This document shows positions 1-8,525 of a stretch of 8,589 nt of DNA, in pieces. The notes beneath the pieces are model-generated. The model was not told the DNA's origin. It saw only the letters and a list, made by a program, of their open reading frames with translations, and ran no database searches. Position 1 is the first letter of the stretch, and every line of letters starts with the position of its first letter. This DNA is from Pseudomonadota bacterium. Its GTDB lineage: Bacteria > Pseudomonadota > Alphaproteobacteria > Acetobacterales > Acetobacteraceae. The DNA lies in contig JAKAZX010000157.1 in NCBI GenBank assembly GCA_021826485.1, positions 1-8,589 of the forward strand, in the 5' to 3' direction. The translations under genes were made by a program, and so were the position numbers.

Positions 1-187
1 CCTGATCCTCCATCCACCAGCGCGGAAAGAAGGTGGTGAGGGCGAGTTCGGGGAACACCACCAGCCGGGCGCCGCGGCCATGCGCCTCCCGCAGCAGGGC
101 GAGCAGGCGGCGCACGACGGCGCTGCGGGATTCGGTGCGGGCGATCGGGCCGGTCTGTGCGGCGGCAACGGTCAGGCTGCGGGACAT
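1..187 (-). CDS. N-carbamoyl-D-amino-acid hydrolase, N-terminal fragment (cut by window edge)
   Basis: Only the first 62 codons are visible; the gene runs off the left edge. The protein opens MSRSLTVAAAQTGPIAR and carries FPELALTTFFPRWW at residues 45-58. This is the first conserved block of the nitrilase (carbon-nitrogen hydrolase) superfamily, in the form typical of D-carbamoylases. Glu47 falls at the position of the catalytic glutamate of the Agrobacterium enzyme; the catalytic Lys and Cys would lie beyond the edge. Family members are cytoplasmic and cleave N-carbamoyl-D-amino acids to D-amino acid, CO2 and ammonia. The start is supported by AGGAG at 194-198 (minus strand), 6 nt upstream. 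It lies 69 bp downstream of the CcdA-like gene on the same strand with no U-rich terminator between, so co-transcription is possible. D-carbamoylase rather than another nitrilase branch is my reading of the FPELALTTFFPRW block; substrate is unproven. Confidence 0.85.
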   Translation of the reverse strand, partial: MSRSLTVAAAQTGPIARTESRSAVVRRLLALLREAHGRGARLVVFPELALTTFFPRWWMEDQ

Positions 188-222
188 GGGGCTCTCCTGG
201 CTGGCGCGACCGCAGCCTAGCC

Positions 223-238
223 CAGGCGCGCGCGCCTG
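223..238. repeat. 16-bp perfect palindrome in an intergenic gap
   Basis: CAGGCGCGCGCGCCTG is exactly self-complementary. It lies inside a wider 7-bp inverted repeat, GGCTGGC (199-205) with GCCAGCC (238-244), which shares the palindrome's last base. It occupies the gap between the CcdA-like gene and the carbamoylase gene. On the minus transcript it could fold strongly, but no U-tract follows, so I would not call it an intrinsic terminator. It could attenuate transcription, protect an mRNA end, or simply be GC-rich sequence. Confidence 0.5.
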
Positions 239-256
239 CCAGCCGGCGCGGCGGCG

Positions 257-970
257 TCAGAAGCGGGTGGTCAGGTCGGTCAGCCAGGCCGGCGAGGCAT
301 CGACCATCAGCCGCTCCAGCCCGTGGTCCGCGCCGCTCAGGATCAGCACGGCCAGCAGCAGCGCCGTGCCGCCCAGCGCCAGCTTCCCCACGCCCCCTGC
401 CGCCATGAGCCGGCCGCGCCAGCGCAGGAACATCTGGCGGGACAGGCTGCCCAGCAGCAGCAGCGGCATCGCGGCCCCGATGCCGAATGCCGCCATCACC
501 GCGGCGACCGACGGCAGGTCGCGCCCCTCTGCCGCCAGCACCGAGGCGGCGCCGAGCGTCGGGCCGACGCAGGGCGCCCAGACCAGCCCCAGCAGCAGCC
601 CGACCGCGAACTGCCCGCCCGCGCCGGCGGGGGAGAAGCGCGCCAGCAGGCGGTTGCCGGCATCCATGATGCCGCCGCCCGCCACCGCGACGCGGCGCTG
701 CAACGCGCCACTGAGCAGCACGGCCCCCATCGCCCCGAGCAGCACCGCGCCACCCAGCCGCAGCGCCCCCTGGTCCAGCCCGATCGCGAAGCCGATCGTG
801 GCCACGAACAGGCCGGTGCCGACGAAGGCCAGCACCAGCCCGCCGACCAGCGCCGCCAGTCCCCAGCGCGACGCCGCCGCGGCGGGGGCCAGCACCAGCG
901 GCAGAATGGGCAGCACGCAGGGCGACAGCACCGTCAGCACCCCCGCGAGCAGGCCGAGCCCGAGATGCAT
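257..970 (-). CDS. CcdA/DsbD-type transmembrane thiol electron carrier
   Basis: A 237-residue, highly hydrophobic protein with about six membrane segments (roughly residues 3-28, 37-60, 69-90, 118-147, 153-176 and 189-213). Two family-defining cysteines are present: Cys18 in LSPCVLPILP (first helix) and Cys134 in WAPCVGPT (fourth helix). In CcdA and the DsbD membrane domain this cysteine pair carries electrons from cytoplasmic thioredoxin across the inner membrane to periplasmic partners. The length matches stand-alone CcdA (about 220-245 residues). Its ATG shares one base (TGATG) with the stop of the upstream thioredoxin-like gene, so the two are very likely translationally coupled and functional partners. 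A role in cytochrome c maturation specifically is not shown: no other ccm or ccs genes are visible. General periplasmic disulfide reduction is equally possible. Confidence 0.88.
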   Translation of the reverse strand: MHLGLGLLAGVLTVLSPCVLPILPLVLAPAAAASRWGLAALVGGLVLAFVGTGLFVATIGFAIGLDQGALRLGGAVLLGAMGAVLLSGALQRRVAVAGGGIMDAGNRLLARFSPAGAGGQFAVGLLLGLVWAPCVGPTLGAASVLAAEGRDLPSVAAVMAAFGIGAAMPLLLLGSLSRQMFLRWRGRLMAAGGVGKLALGGTALLLAVLILSGADHGLERLMVDASPAWLTDLTTRF

Positions 971-1362
971 CAGTGCAGGGCGCTGTCGACGACGGCGGCG
1001 ATCTTGTCGGGCGCGGTCTCGCCGACCGAGCGGGCGGTTTCGGTGGTGCCGTGGAAGGCGATCAGCGTGCTCTGCATGCGCGCGCCGAAGCGGCGGACGG
1101 CGTCCTTCTGGGCATCGAAATCGACGCGGAACACCTGCAGGTCGCGGCATTCCGGCGTCGCTTCCAGCTTCTCCAGGATCGGCCGCTGCTTGGCGCAGGT
1201 CGGGCACCAGCCGGCGTTGATGTGGACCAGGATCGGCTTGCCCGCCGCCTGCGCCGCGGCGAACCCCTCCGGCGTGTAGTCCGCGACCGTGGCGGCGCGG
1301 CCGAGCACGGGGGCGAGAGCGAGCATGGCGGTGGCGAGGGTGAGCAGGTGGCGACGGCGCAT
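970..1362 (-). CDS. Exported thioredoxin-fold protein with WCPTC active site
   Basis: A 130-residue protein with an N-terminal signal peptide (MRRRH, then a hydrophobic run to about residue 20, probable cleavage after RAA near residue 24), so it should act in the periplasm. The active site AGWCPTC has Cys53 and Cys56, and the rest fits a single thioredoxin domain to residue 130. The ATG at 1362 is chosen because GGAGGAGG lies 8 nt upstream (1371-1378) and the signal peptide begins there; the frame stays open upstream to 1452, but that extension has no ribosome site and would bury the signal. The usual cis-proline before the Thr-Leu strand is replaced by Ser98 (MQSTLIAF). The one-base overlap with the CcdA-like gene suggests that membrane protein keeps Cys53/Cys56 reduced. 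The client is unknown. Confidence 0.88.
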   Translation of the reverse strand: MRRRHLLTLATAMLALAPVLGRAATVADYTPEGFAAAQAAGKPILVHINAGWCPTCAKQRPILEKLEATPECRDLQVFRVDFDAQKDAVRRFGARMQSTLIAFHGTTETARSVGETAPDKIAAVVDSALH

Positions 1363-1446
1363 GGCGTGATCCTCCTCCGATGACGGCCGGTGGGGAGCAG
1401 TCTGCACCACCCGCCCCGCCGTTACACCCCCGCCGGAAACAGTTCT

Positions 1447-1497
1447 CGGCATGACGGTTGCATTGCCCTGCGCCGCGCCCCGGTGCCGGCATGACGG
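1447..1497 (+). repeat. 11-bp direct repeat CGGCATGACGG upstream of ureA
   Basis: CGGCATGACGG occurs exactly at 1447-1457 and at 1487-1497, 40 bp apart start to start. A shorter match, ATGACGG, lies at 1380-1386. The second copy overlaps the candidate -35 of ureA, so it is placed where a transcription regulator would bind. The regulator is unknown; chance repetition in GC-rich DNA is a real alternative. Confidence 0.4.
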
Positions 1498-1519
1498 ACG
1501 ATCCCGCTGCCGCTATCCT
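1491..1519 (+). promoter_or_regulatory. Candidate ureA promoter (weak)
   Basis: ATGACG (1491-1496) and TATCCT (1514-1519) are separated by 17 bp, each matching the housekeeping consensus at 4 of 6 positions. A start near 1526 would give a leader of about 30 nt before ureA. Moderate hexamers in GC-rich DNA are common, so this is only a candidate. Confidence 0.3.
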
Positions 1520-1555
1520 GGGCACCGACAGGACGGGGGGCGACGGCGGGCGGCC

Positions 1556-1854
<299 letters not shown>

Positions 1855-1858
<4 letters not shown>

Positions 1859-2162
1859 TCCCCGGCGAGATCGCGACCCTGGACGGCGATATCGAACTGA
1901 ATGCCGGCCAGCCACGCACTTCGATCTCGGTCGCCAACACCGGCGACCGGCCGGTGCAGGTGGGCAGCCACTATCATTTCGCCGAGGCCAATCCGGCGCT
2001 GGCGTTCGACCGGGCGGCGGCGCGCGGCCAGCGGCTCGACATCGCCGCCGGCACCGCGGTGCGGTTCGAGCCGGGGCAGACGCGGGAGGTGACGCTGGTG
2101 CCGCTCCGCGGGCGCCGCGCGGTGTTCGGCTTCCGCGGCGCGGTGATGGGAGACCTAGACTG

Positions 2163-2163
<1 letters not shown>
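1855..2163 (+). CDS. ureB: Urease beta subunit
   Basis: A 102-residue protein starting MIPGEI, the usual UreB N-terminus. It carries VANTGDRPVQVGSHYHF (26-42) and RLDIAAGTAVRFEPGQ (60-75), the conserved core of the beta chain. UreB is a mainly beta-strand structural subunit that caps UreC and is thought to help nickel delivery through its contact with the accessory complex. It is encoded separately from UreA, unlike the fused subunit of Helicobacter. Its start overlaps the ureA stop (ATGA, 1855-1858) and its stop shares one base with the ureC start, so translation is probably coupled on both sides. Confidence 0.97.
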
Positions 2164-3871
<1,708 letters not shown>

Positions 3872-3872
<1 letters not shown>

Positions 3873-4348
3873 TGCGCGCGCGGGAGGTGCTGGCGGCGGG
3901 AAGCTGGGACGCCGCGGCGGAGGTGGACAGCGTGCTGCTGGACTACGATTCCCGCCACCGGCGGCGCATCATGCTGACCACCGGGAAGGGACGCGACCTG
4001 CTGCTCGATCTGCCGCGCACGGCGCGGCTGCGCGACGGCGACGGGCTGGCGCTGGAGGAAGGCGGGGTGGTGCGCGTCAGCGCGCGGCCGGAGCGGCTGG
4101 CCGAGATTCACGCGCATGACGACGGCGAGCTGGCGCGGATCGCCTGGCATCTCGGCAACCGGCATCTGCCGGTGCAGTTCGTGGACGACCGCATCCGCAT
4201 CCGCGTCGATCACGTGATCGAGGAGATGGTGGCGATCCTGGGCGGCCATGTCGAGCATATGGAGGCGCCGTTCGATCCCGAATCGGGCGCCTATGCCGGC
4301 GGCCATTCGCATCACGGGCTGGATCACGACCACAGCCATGACGGCTGA
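3872..4348 (+). CDS. ureE: Urease nickel metallochaperone UreE
   Basis: A 158-residue protein with the UreE two-domain plan: an N-terminal beta domain (about 1-75) and a metal-binding domain with HLGNRHLPVQF (93-103) and DHVIEEM (113-119). His114 matches the conserved interface nickel ligand (His96 in Klebsiella). The C-terminal tail has six histidines in the last 14 residues (145, 147, 148, 152, 154, 156), a moderate nickel-storing tail. UreE dimers deliver nickel to UreG and the urease activation complex. The ATG shares a base with the ureC stop; no Shine-Dalgarno precedes it, so expression likely depends on coupling. The 3' end overlaps ureF by 11 nt. Confidence 0.95.
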
Positions 4349-5012
4349 CCCGGCATCGCTGCTGCGGCTGCTCGCCTGGCTGTCCCCGGCCTTCCCGACC
4401 GGCGCGTTCGCGTGGTCGCACGGCATCGAATGGGCGGTGGAAAGCGGCGACGTGCGCGATGCGGACAGCCTGCGGCGGTGGCTGGAGGACGTGCTGCGCC
4501 ACGGCAGCGGCCGCAGCGACGCCATCCTGCTGCGCCACGCGCATCGTGCCGCGCGCGATGCCGACCGGCTGGCGGAGATCGCGGAACTGGCGCTGGCGGC
4601 GCTGCCGTCGCGCGAGCGGCGGGCCGAGAGTGCGGGGCAGGGCAATGCCTTCGCCCTGGCCGCCGCCGCCTGGGATGCGGCGCCGCTGCCGGCGCTGGCG
4701 GCGCGCGTCGGGGACATCGCCTATCCGGTCGCGGTCGGTGCGCTGGCCGGTGCGCAGGGCATCGCCGAGGATGACGCGGCCCTCGGCCTGCTGCACGGCT
4801 TCGCCGCCAGCCTGATCTCCGCCGCGGTGCGGCTGGTGCCGCTCGGCCAGTCGGCGGGACTGGCGGTGCAGGCGGCACTGTCGCCGACCTTGCTGGCGGT
4901 GGCGGCGGCAACGCGCGATGCGACGCTGGACGATCTGGGCGGCGCGTGCTTCCGCTCCGACCTCGCCGCGATGCGGCATGAAACGCAATATACGAGGCTG
5001 TTCCGATCATGA
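4338..5012 (+). CDS. ureF: Urease accessory protein UreF
   Basis: A 224-residue, Ala/Leu-rich helical protein with the UreF hallmark SPAFPTGAFAWSHGIE (16-31) and the conserved C-terminus SDLAAMRHETQYTRLFRS (207-224). UreF bridges UreD and UreG on apo-urease and is thought to control UreG's GTPase during nickel insertion. The start at 4338 gives MTADPASLLRLLAWLS, a normal UreF N-terminus. The frame is open further upstream inside ureE, but that part does not resemble the family. The 11-nt overlap with ureE is the longest in the operon, and the ribosome site is poor. The stop overlaps ureG by 4 nt (ATGA). Confidence 0.95.
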   Translation: MTADPASLLRLLAWLSPAFPTGAFAWSHGIEWAVESGDVRDADSLRRWLEDVLRHGSGRSDAILLRHAHRAARDADRLAEIAELALAALPSRERRAESAGQGNAFALAAAAWDAAPLPALAARVGDIAYPVAVGALAGAQGIAEDDAALGLLHGFAASLISAAVRLVPLGQSAGLAVQAALSPTLLAVAAATRDATLDDLGGACFRSDLAAMRHETQYTRLFRS

Positions 5013-5626
5013 CCAAAGGCAACGGACCGCTGCGCGTCGGCGTCGGCGGGCCGGTCGGCACCGGCAAGACGGCGCTGATGGACGCGCTGTGCCGGCAGTT
5101 CCGGCCGCGCTTCGACATCGCCGCGATCACCAACGACATCTACACCAAGGAGGACGCGGAATTCCTGACCCGCGCCGGATCGCTGCCGCCGGAGCGCATC
5201 CTGGGCATCGAGACGGGCGGCTGCCCGCACACCGCGATCCGCGAGGACGCCAGCATCAACCTGGCCGGTGTGGCGGAGATGCAACGGCGCTTCCCGGCGC
5301 TCGACCTGATCCTGATCGAGAGCGGGGGCGACAATCTGGCGGCGACGTTCAGCCCGGAACTGGCGGACCTGACGATCTACGTGATCGACGTGTCGGCCGG
5401 GGACAAGATTCCGCGCAAGGGTGGCCCGGGGATCACGCGCAGCGACCTGCTGGTGATCAACAAGATCGATCTTGCACCCTTCGTCGGCGCCAGCCTGGAG
5501 GTGATGGACCGCGACGCGCGGCGCATGCGCGGCGAACGGCCGTTCGTGTTCGCCAACGTGCGGGCCGGCGCCGGCGTGGCCGAAGTGGCCGAATTCATCA
5601 TGCGATCCGGCGGCCTGGCGGCCTGA
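5009..5626 (+). CDS. ureG: Urease accessory GTPase UreG
   Basis: A 205-residue SIMIBI-class GTPase. The P-loop GPVGTGKT is at 14-21, the invariant nickel-binding Cys72-Pro73-His74 is in ETGGCPHTAIRED (68-80), ESGGDN is at 104-109, and the guanine-specificity motif NKID is at 151-154. UreG dimerises on nickel and GTP and releases nickel into the UreC active site on GTP hydrolysis, acting with UreE, UreF and UreD. Length and motifs are standard. It is the last urease gene on this strand; no clear plus-strand terminator follows, since the hairpin at 5712-5734 has its T-tract on the other strand. Urease transcripts may therefore run antisense into the small-RNA locus. Confidence 0.97.
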   Translation: MTKGNGPLRVGVGGPVGTGKTALMDALCRQFRPRFDIAAITNDIYTKEDAEFLTRAGSLPPERILGIETGGCPHTAIREDASINLAGVAEMQRRFPALDLILIESGGDNLAATFSPELADLTIYVIDVSAGDKIPRKGGPGITRSDLLVINKIDLAPFVGASLEVMDRDARRMRGERPFVFANVRAGAGVAEVAEFIMRSGGLAA

Positions 5627-5704
5627 AGAACGTTTAACCGGATCACGAAGGGCGGAGTGCGGAGGAAGCGCGCCGCGCAGGCTTGACGCCGCGCGAGCGG
5701 GGCG

Positions 5705-5734
5705 AAAAAAATGGCGGCGCACGGGGCGCCGCCA
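5705..5734 (-). terminator. Strong intrinsic terminator (minus strand)
   Basis: GGCGGCGC (5713-5720) and GCGCCGCC (5726-5733) pair perfectly, extended by T5712-A5734 to 9 bp, with loop positions 5721-5725. On the minus strand the stem is followed by seven T. On the plus strand the hairpin is followed only by AAGTTTA, so it should end minus-strand transcripts (the small RNA, and any read-through from usg) much better than urease transcripts. Confidence 0.85.
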
Positions 5735-5785
5735 AGTTTAGGGAGGAAACGTCCAAGAAGCAGGGCGGGATCACCGCCGTGCTGC
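5705..5785 (-). ncRNA. Candidate ~81-nt small regulatory RNA with anti-Shine-Dalgarno motif
   Basis: Read on the minus strand from about 5785, the RNA would have four clean parts. A 5' hairpin spans 5785-5760: GCAG pairs with CUGC, and GGCGG with CCGCC around loop UGAUC, with a 3-nt bulge. An open 25-nt stretch (5759-5735) contains GUUUCCUCCC at 5750-5741, complementary to strong ribosome binding sites. A 9-bp terminator stem follows (5734-5712), then seven U (5711-5705). A promoter-like -35/-10 sits at the right distance upstream. This is the plan of Hfq-type trans-acting sRNAs; several alphaproteobacterial sRNAs use similar C/U-rich anti-SD segments. No start codon suitably follows the GGGAGGAAAC seen on the plus strand, so a coding leader is unlikely there. 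The call is structural; expression and family membership are unverified. Confidence 0.6.
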
Positions 5786-5790
5786 GTCGC

Positions 5791-5820
5791 ACAATAAGGG
5801 CGTCCCGGCCCTCTGCGCAA
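5791..5820 (-). promoter_or_regulatory. Candidate promoter of the small RNA
   Basis: On the minus strand TTGCGC (5820-5815) and TATTGT (5796-5791) are 18 bp apart, each matching the sigma-70 consensus at 4 of 6 positions. The predicted start, about 5785, is exactly the first base of the 5' hairpin. The sequence TGCGTCGCA at 5783-5791 (plus strand) is palindromic about one central base and covers the region from -10 to the start site, where a repressor could act. Confidence 0.45.
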
Positions 5821-5845
5821 GAACTTTCCGGCGTAACAAATCTGT

Positions 5846-5862
5846 GTTGCAGTTCCTGCAAC
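5846..5862. promoter_or_regulatory. Perfect 7-bp inverted repeat, possible operator
   Basis: GTTGCAG-TTC-CTGCAAC has perfect 7-bp arms and a 3-bp spacer, a typical dimeric-regulator site. It is centred about 70 bp upstream of the predicted small-RNA start, a position suited to an activator, and 3' of usg. TGC-rich palindromes of this kind are bound by PhaR-type regulators in some alphaproteobacteria, but I cannot assign a regulator. Confidence 0.45.
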
Positions 5863-5868
5863 CGGGCG

Positions 5869-5884
5869 TGTTGTTTTGGCAACA
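5869..5884. promoter_or_regulatory. Second inverted repeat, possible operator or usg 3' hairpin
   Basis: TGTTG-TTTTGG-CAACA has perfect 5-bp arms around 6 bp. It lies 6 bp from the previous inverted repeat, and both share GTTG and CAAC in their arms. It starts about 30 nt past the usg stop, so it could instead be part of the usg transcript end; no U-tract follows on either strand. Confidence 0.35.
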
Positions 5885-5914
5885 TTCGCGATCCAGCCCG
5901 GCCACTCGCCGGTG

Positions 5915-6187
5915 CTAGTGGAGCCGCGTCAGATGCGCGGTGTGGCGCCATTCCGCCGGGCCGACCAAGCCGACGGAGGCGACCCGGACGGAATGCAGCC
6001 GCCCTTCGATCTCCCGCACCCAGAAGTCGAGAAACCGGCGGAGTACCGGGAAGCGGGGCGCGATGTCGAGTTGCTGCCAGATGAAGCTCTGCAGGACCGC
6101 GGGATGGTCCGGCAGGTGATAGAGGATCTCCGCCGTGGTCAGGCGGTAGCCCTGCAACTGCTGCTGCAACTCGGTCGTACGGGTCAT
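5915..6187 (-). CDS. usg: Usg family protein
   Basis: A 90-residue protein matching the small alphaproteobacterial Usg family: GYRLTTAEILYHLPDHP (13-29), FIWQQLDIAPRFP (35-47), FLDFWVREIEGRLHSV (52-67) and a C-terminal PAEWR. The biochemical role of the family is not known to me; it is cytoplasmic by absence of any signal or membrane segment. The start at 6187 is supported by GGAGG at 6193-6197, 5 nt upstream. It is a single-gene unit converging on ureG and diverging from groESL. Just after its stop lies a small hairpin (CCGGC 5898-5902 with GCCGG 5908-5912) without a U-tract, so some transcripts may continue toward the terminator at 5705-5734. Confidence 0.9.
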   Translation of the reverse strand: MTRTTELQQQLQGYRLTTAEILYHLPDHPAVLQSFIWQQLDIAPRFPVLRRFLDFWVREIEGRLHSVRVASVGLVGPAEWRHTAHLTRLH

Positions 6188-6319
6188 CCGGTCCTCCGTC
6201 AGTGTGCTCCTTCGCCCGCGCCGCGTTCTCTCCTAAGCCCGCTTCTGCCGCGCGGGTTGCGGCAGCATGCCACACCGGCCGGTCACATTTGCAAGCGAAA
6301 AGTAAGCAATGTCAGCAGG
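6188..6319. other. Upstream region of usg, adjoining the groESL control region
   Basis: No gene is seen here. It must hold the usg promoter, but I find no convincing -35/-10 pair on the minus strand. A hairpin-forming repeat CTGCCGC (6245-6251) with GCGGCAG (6259-6265) would lie in the usg leader. A locally AT-rich patch at about 6284-6310, next to the first CIRCE, could act as an UP-like element for groESL or as part of the usg promoter. Confidence 0.4.
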
Positions 6320-6346
6320 TTAGCACTCACGCCGCGGGAGTGCTGC
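6320..6346 (+). promoter_or_regulatory. CIRCE operator 1 (HrcA site)
   Basis: TTAGCACTC (6320-6328), a 9-bp spacer and GAGTGCTGC (6338-6346). The left arm equals the CIRCE consensus; the right arm matches GAGTGCTAA at 7 of 9. CIRCE is the inverted repeat bound by the HrcA repressor at chaperone genes. This copy lies just upstream of the -35, an unusual place compared with the more common site downstream of the start. Confidence 0.88.
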
Positions 6347-6352
6347 CGCCGC

Positions 6353-6380
6353 TTGACATGGGCCGGCGGTTTCCCTAGAT
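6353..6380 (+). promoter_or_regulatory. groESL promoter
   Basis: A perfect TTGACA (6353-6358), preceded by C, and CTAGAT (6375-6380) with 16 bp between. The CTTGAC form and CCCTAGAT fit the alphaproteobacterial housekeeping style and also resemble the RpoH pattern (CTTG with CYTATNT, one mismatch). Transcription should begin near 6386-6388, inside CIRCE 2. Both HrcA repression and RpoH activation are therefore plausible. Confidence 0.75.
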
Positions 6381-6382
6381 CG

Positions 6383-6409
6383 CTGGCACTCCCGAAGGGG
6401 GAGTGCTAA
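6383..6409 (+). promoter_or_regulatory. CIRCE operator 2 (HrcA site)
   Basis: CTGGCACTC (6383-6391), a 9-bp spacer and GAGTGCTAA (6401-6409). Here the right arm is perfect and the left arm matches at 7 of 9. It covers the predicted transcription start, the usual CIRCE position. In the mRNA, GCACUCCC (6386-6393) and GGGAGUGC (6399-6406) could form an 8-bp 5' hairpin that may also affect mRNA stability. Confidence 0.92.
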
Positions 6410-6437
6410 CAAGCTGCACCATCCAGGAGCGATCCGA

Positions 6438-6752
6438 ATGAAGTTCCGTCCTTTGCATGACCGGGTCGTGGTCCGGCGCATCACCGCCGAGGAGAAGACT
6501 GCCGGCGGCATCATCATCCCGGACACGGCCAAGGAAAAGCCGATGGAAGGCGAGATCATCGCCGCCGGGCCGGGCGCCCGCAACGAACAGGGCCAGTTGG
6601 TCGCGCTCGACGTGAAGGCGGGCGACCGCATCCTGTTCGGCAAGTGGTCCGGCACCGAGGTCAAGATCGACGGTGAGGAGCTGCTCATCATGAAGGAATC
6701 CGACATCATGGGCATCATCGAGACCACCGCCTCGCAGAAGAAGGCCGCCTGA
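6438..6752 (+). CDS. groES: Co-chaperonin GroES (Hsp10)
   Basis: A 104-residue protein beginning MKFRPLHDRVVVRR. The mobile loop (about 16-33) contains the GroEL-binding GGIIIP, with Ile25-27. The conserved C-terminal segment LLIMKESDIMGIIE follows. GroES caps the GroEL ring during ATP-driven folding in the cytoplasm. The protein is about 8 residues longer than the usual 95-97 because of a polar tail ending TTASQKKAA; this should not disturb the seven-fold ring. The start is supported by AGGAG (6425-6429), 8 nt upstream. It is first in the operon behind the CIRCE promoter, with groEL 56 bp downstream. Confidence 0.98.
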   Translation: MKFRPLHDRVVVRRITAEEKTAGGIIIPDTAKEKPMEGEIIAAGPGARNEQGQLVALDVKAGDRILFGKWSGTEVKIDGEELLIMKESDIMGIIETTASQKKAA

Positions 6753-6808
6753 CGCGCGCCTGACCAGATCGCCAGACTTCCAGTTTCAGACACGAAGGAT
6801 ACCAGGAA

Positions 6809-8449
<1,641 letters not shown>

Positions 8450-8470
8450 TCCAGGTCGTCGCTGCGATGA

Positions 8471-8505
8471 AGCGGAGGGGGCGGGCCATGCAGGCCCGTC
8501 CCGCT
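8471..8505 (+). terminator. Probable groESL terminator hairpin
   Basis: GGGGCGGGCC (8478-8487) pairs with GGCCCGTCCC (8493-8502) over 10 bp, including one G-U, around loop ATGCA. Flanking AGCG (8471-8474) can pair with CGCT (8502-8505). It begins 21 nt after the groEL stop. The following sequence is only mildly T-rich (CGGTCTTG), so termination efficiency is uncertain. Confidence 0.65.
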
Positions 8506-8525
8506 CGGTCTTGCCACAACCTCGT

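Larger units (their letters stand above)
1363..1555. other. Divergent intergenic region between the thioredoxin and urease operons
   Basis: This 193-bp stretch must hold the control signals for both divergent operons. I see no convincing gene in it; the ureA frame stays open back to 1451, but that extension (many Arg, Cys and Gly) is unlike UreA. It contains a direct repeat (1447-1457 and 1487-1497), a weak candidate ureA promoter (1491-1519) and the strong ribosome site of the thioredoxin gene. No ureD remnant is visible. A TGTAAC element on the minus strand (1426-1421) resembles the -35 of some alphaproteobacterial ECF sigma promoters, but no good -10 follows. Confidence 0.6.

Noticed and set aside
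1398..1426. Minus-strand TGTAAC element as an ECF sigma promoter for the thioredoxin gene
   Set aside because: The -35-like element is present but no matching -10 (such as CGAA or CGTT) stands at the required spacing, so it is unsupported.
5683..5712. Plus-strand TTGACG with AAAAAT 18 bp downstream, a possible promoter
   Set aside because: The A-run is part of the minus-strand terminator tail, and no coding or structured RNA follows on the plus strand.
5683..6084. A 133-codon plus-strand open frame between ureG and usg with a good GGGAGGAAAC ribosome-like site inside it
   Set aside because: The frame starts upstream of the site, no start codon follows at the proper distance (AAG stands there), and half of it is antisense to usg. 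The G/A-rich site is better explained as the complement of the sRNA anti-SD segment.
5643..6275. A 210-codon minus-strand open frame overlapping usg and the sRNA locus
   Set aside because: It is out of frame with the clearly conserved Usg protein and lacks any family pattern.
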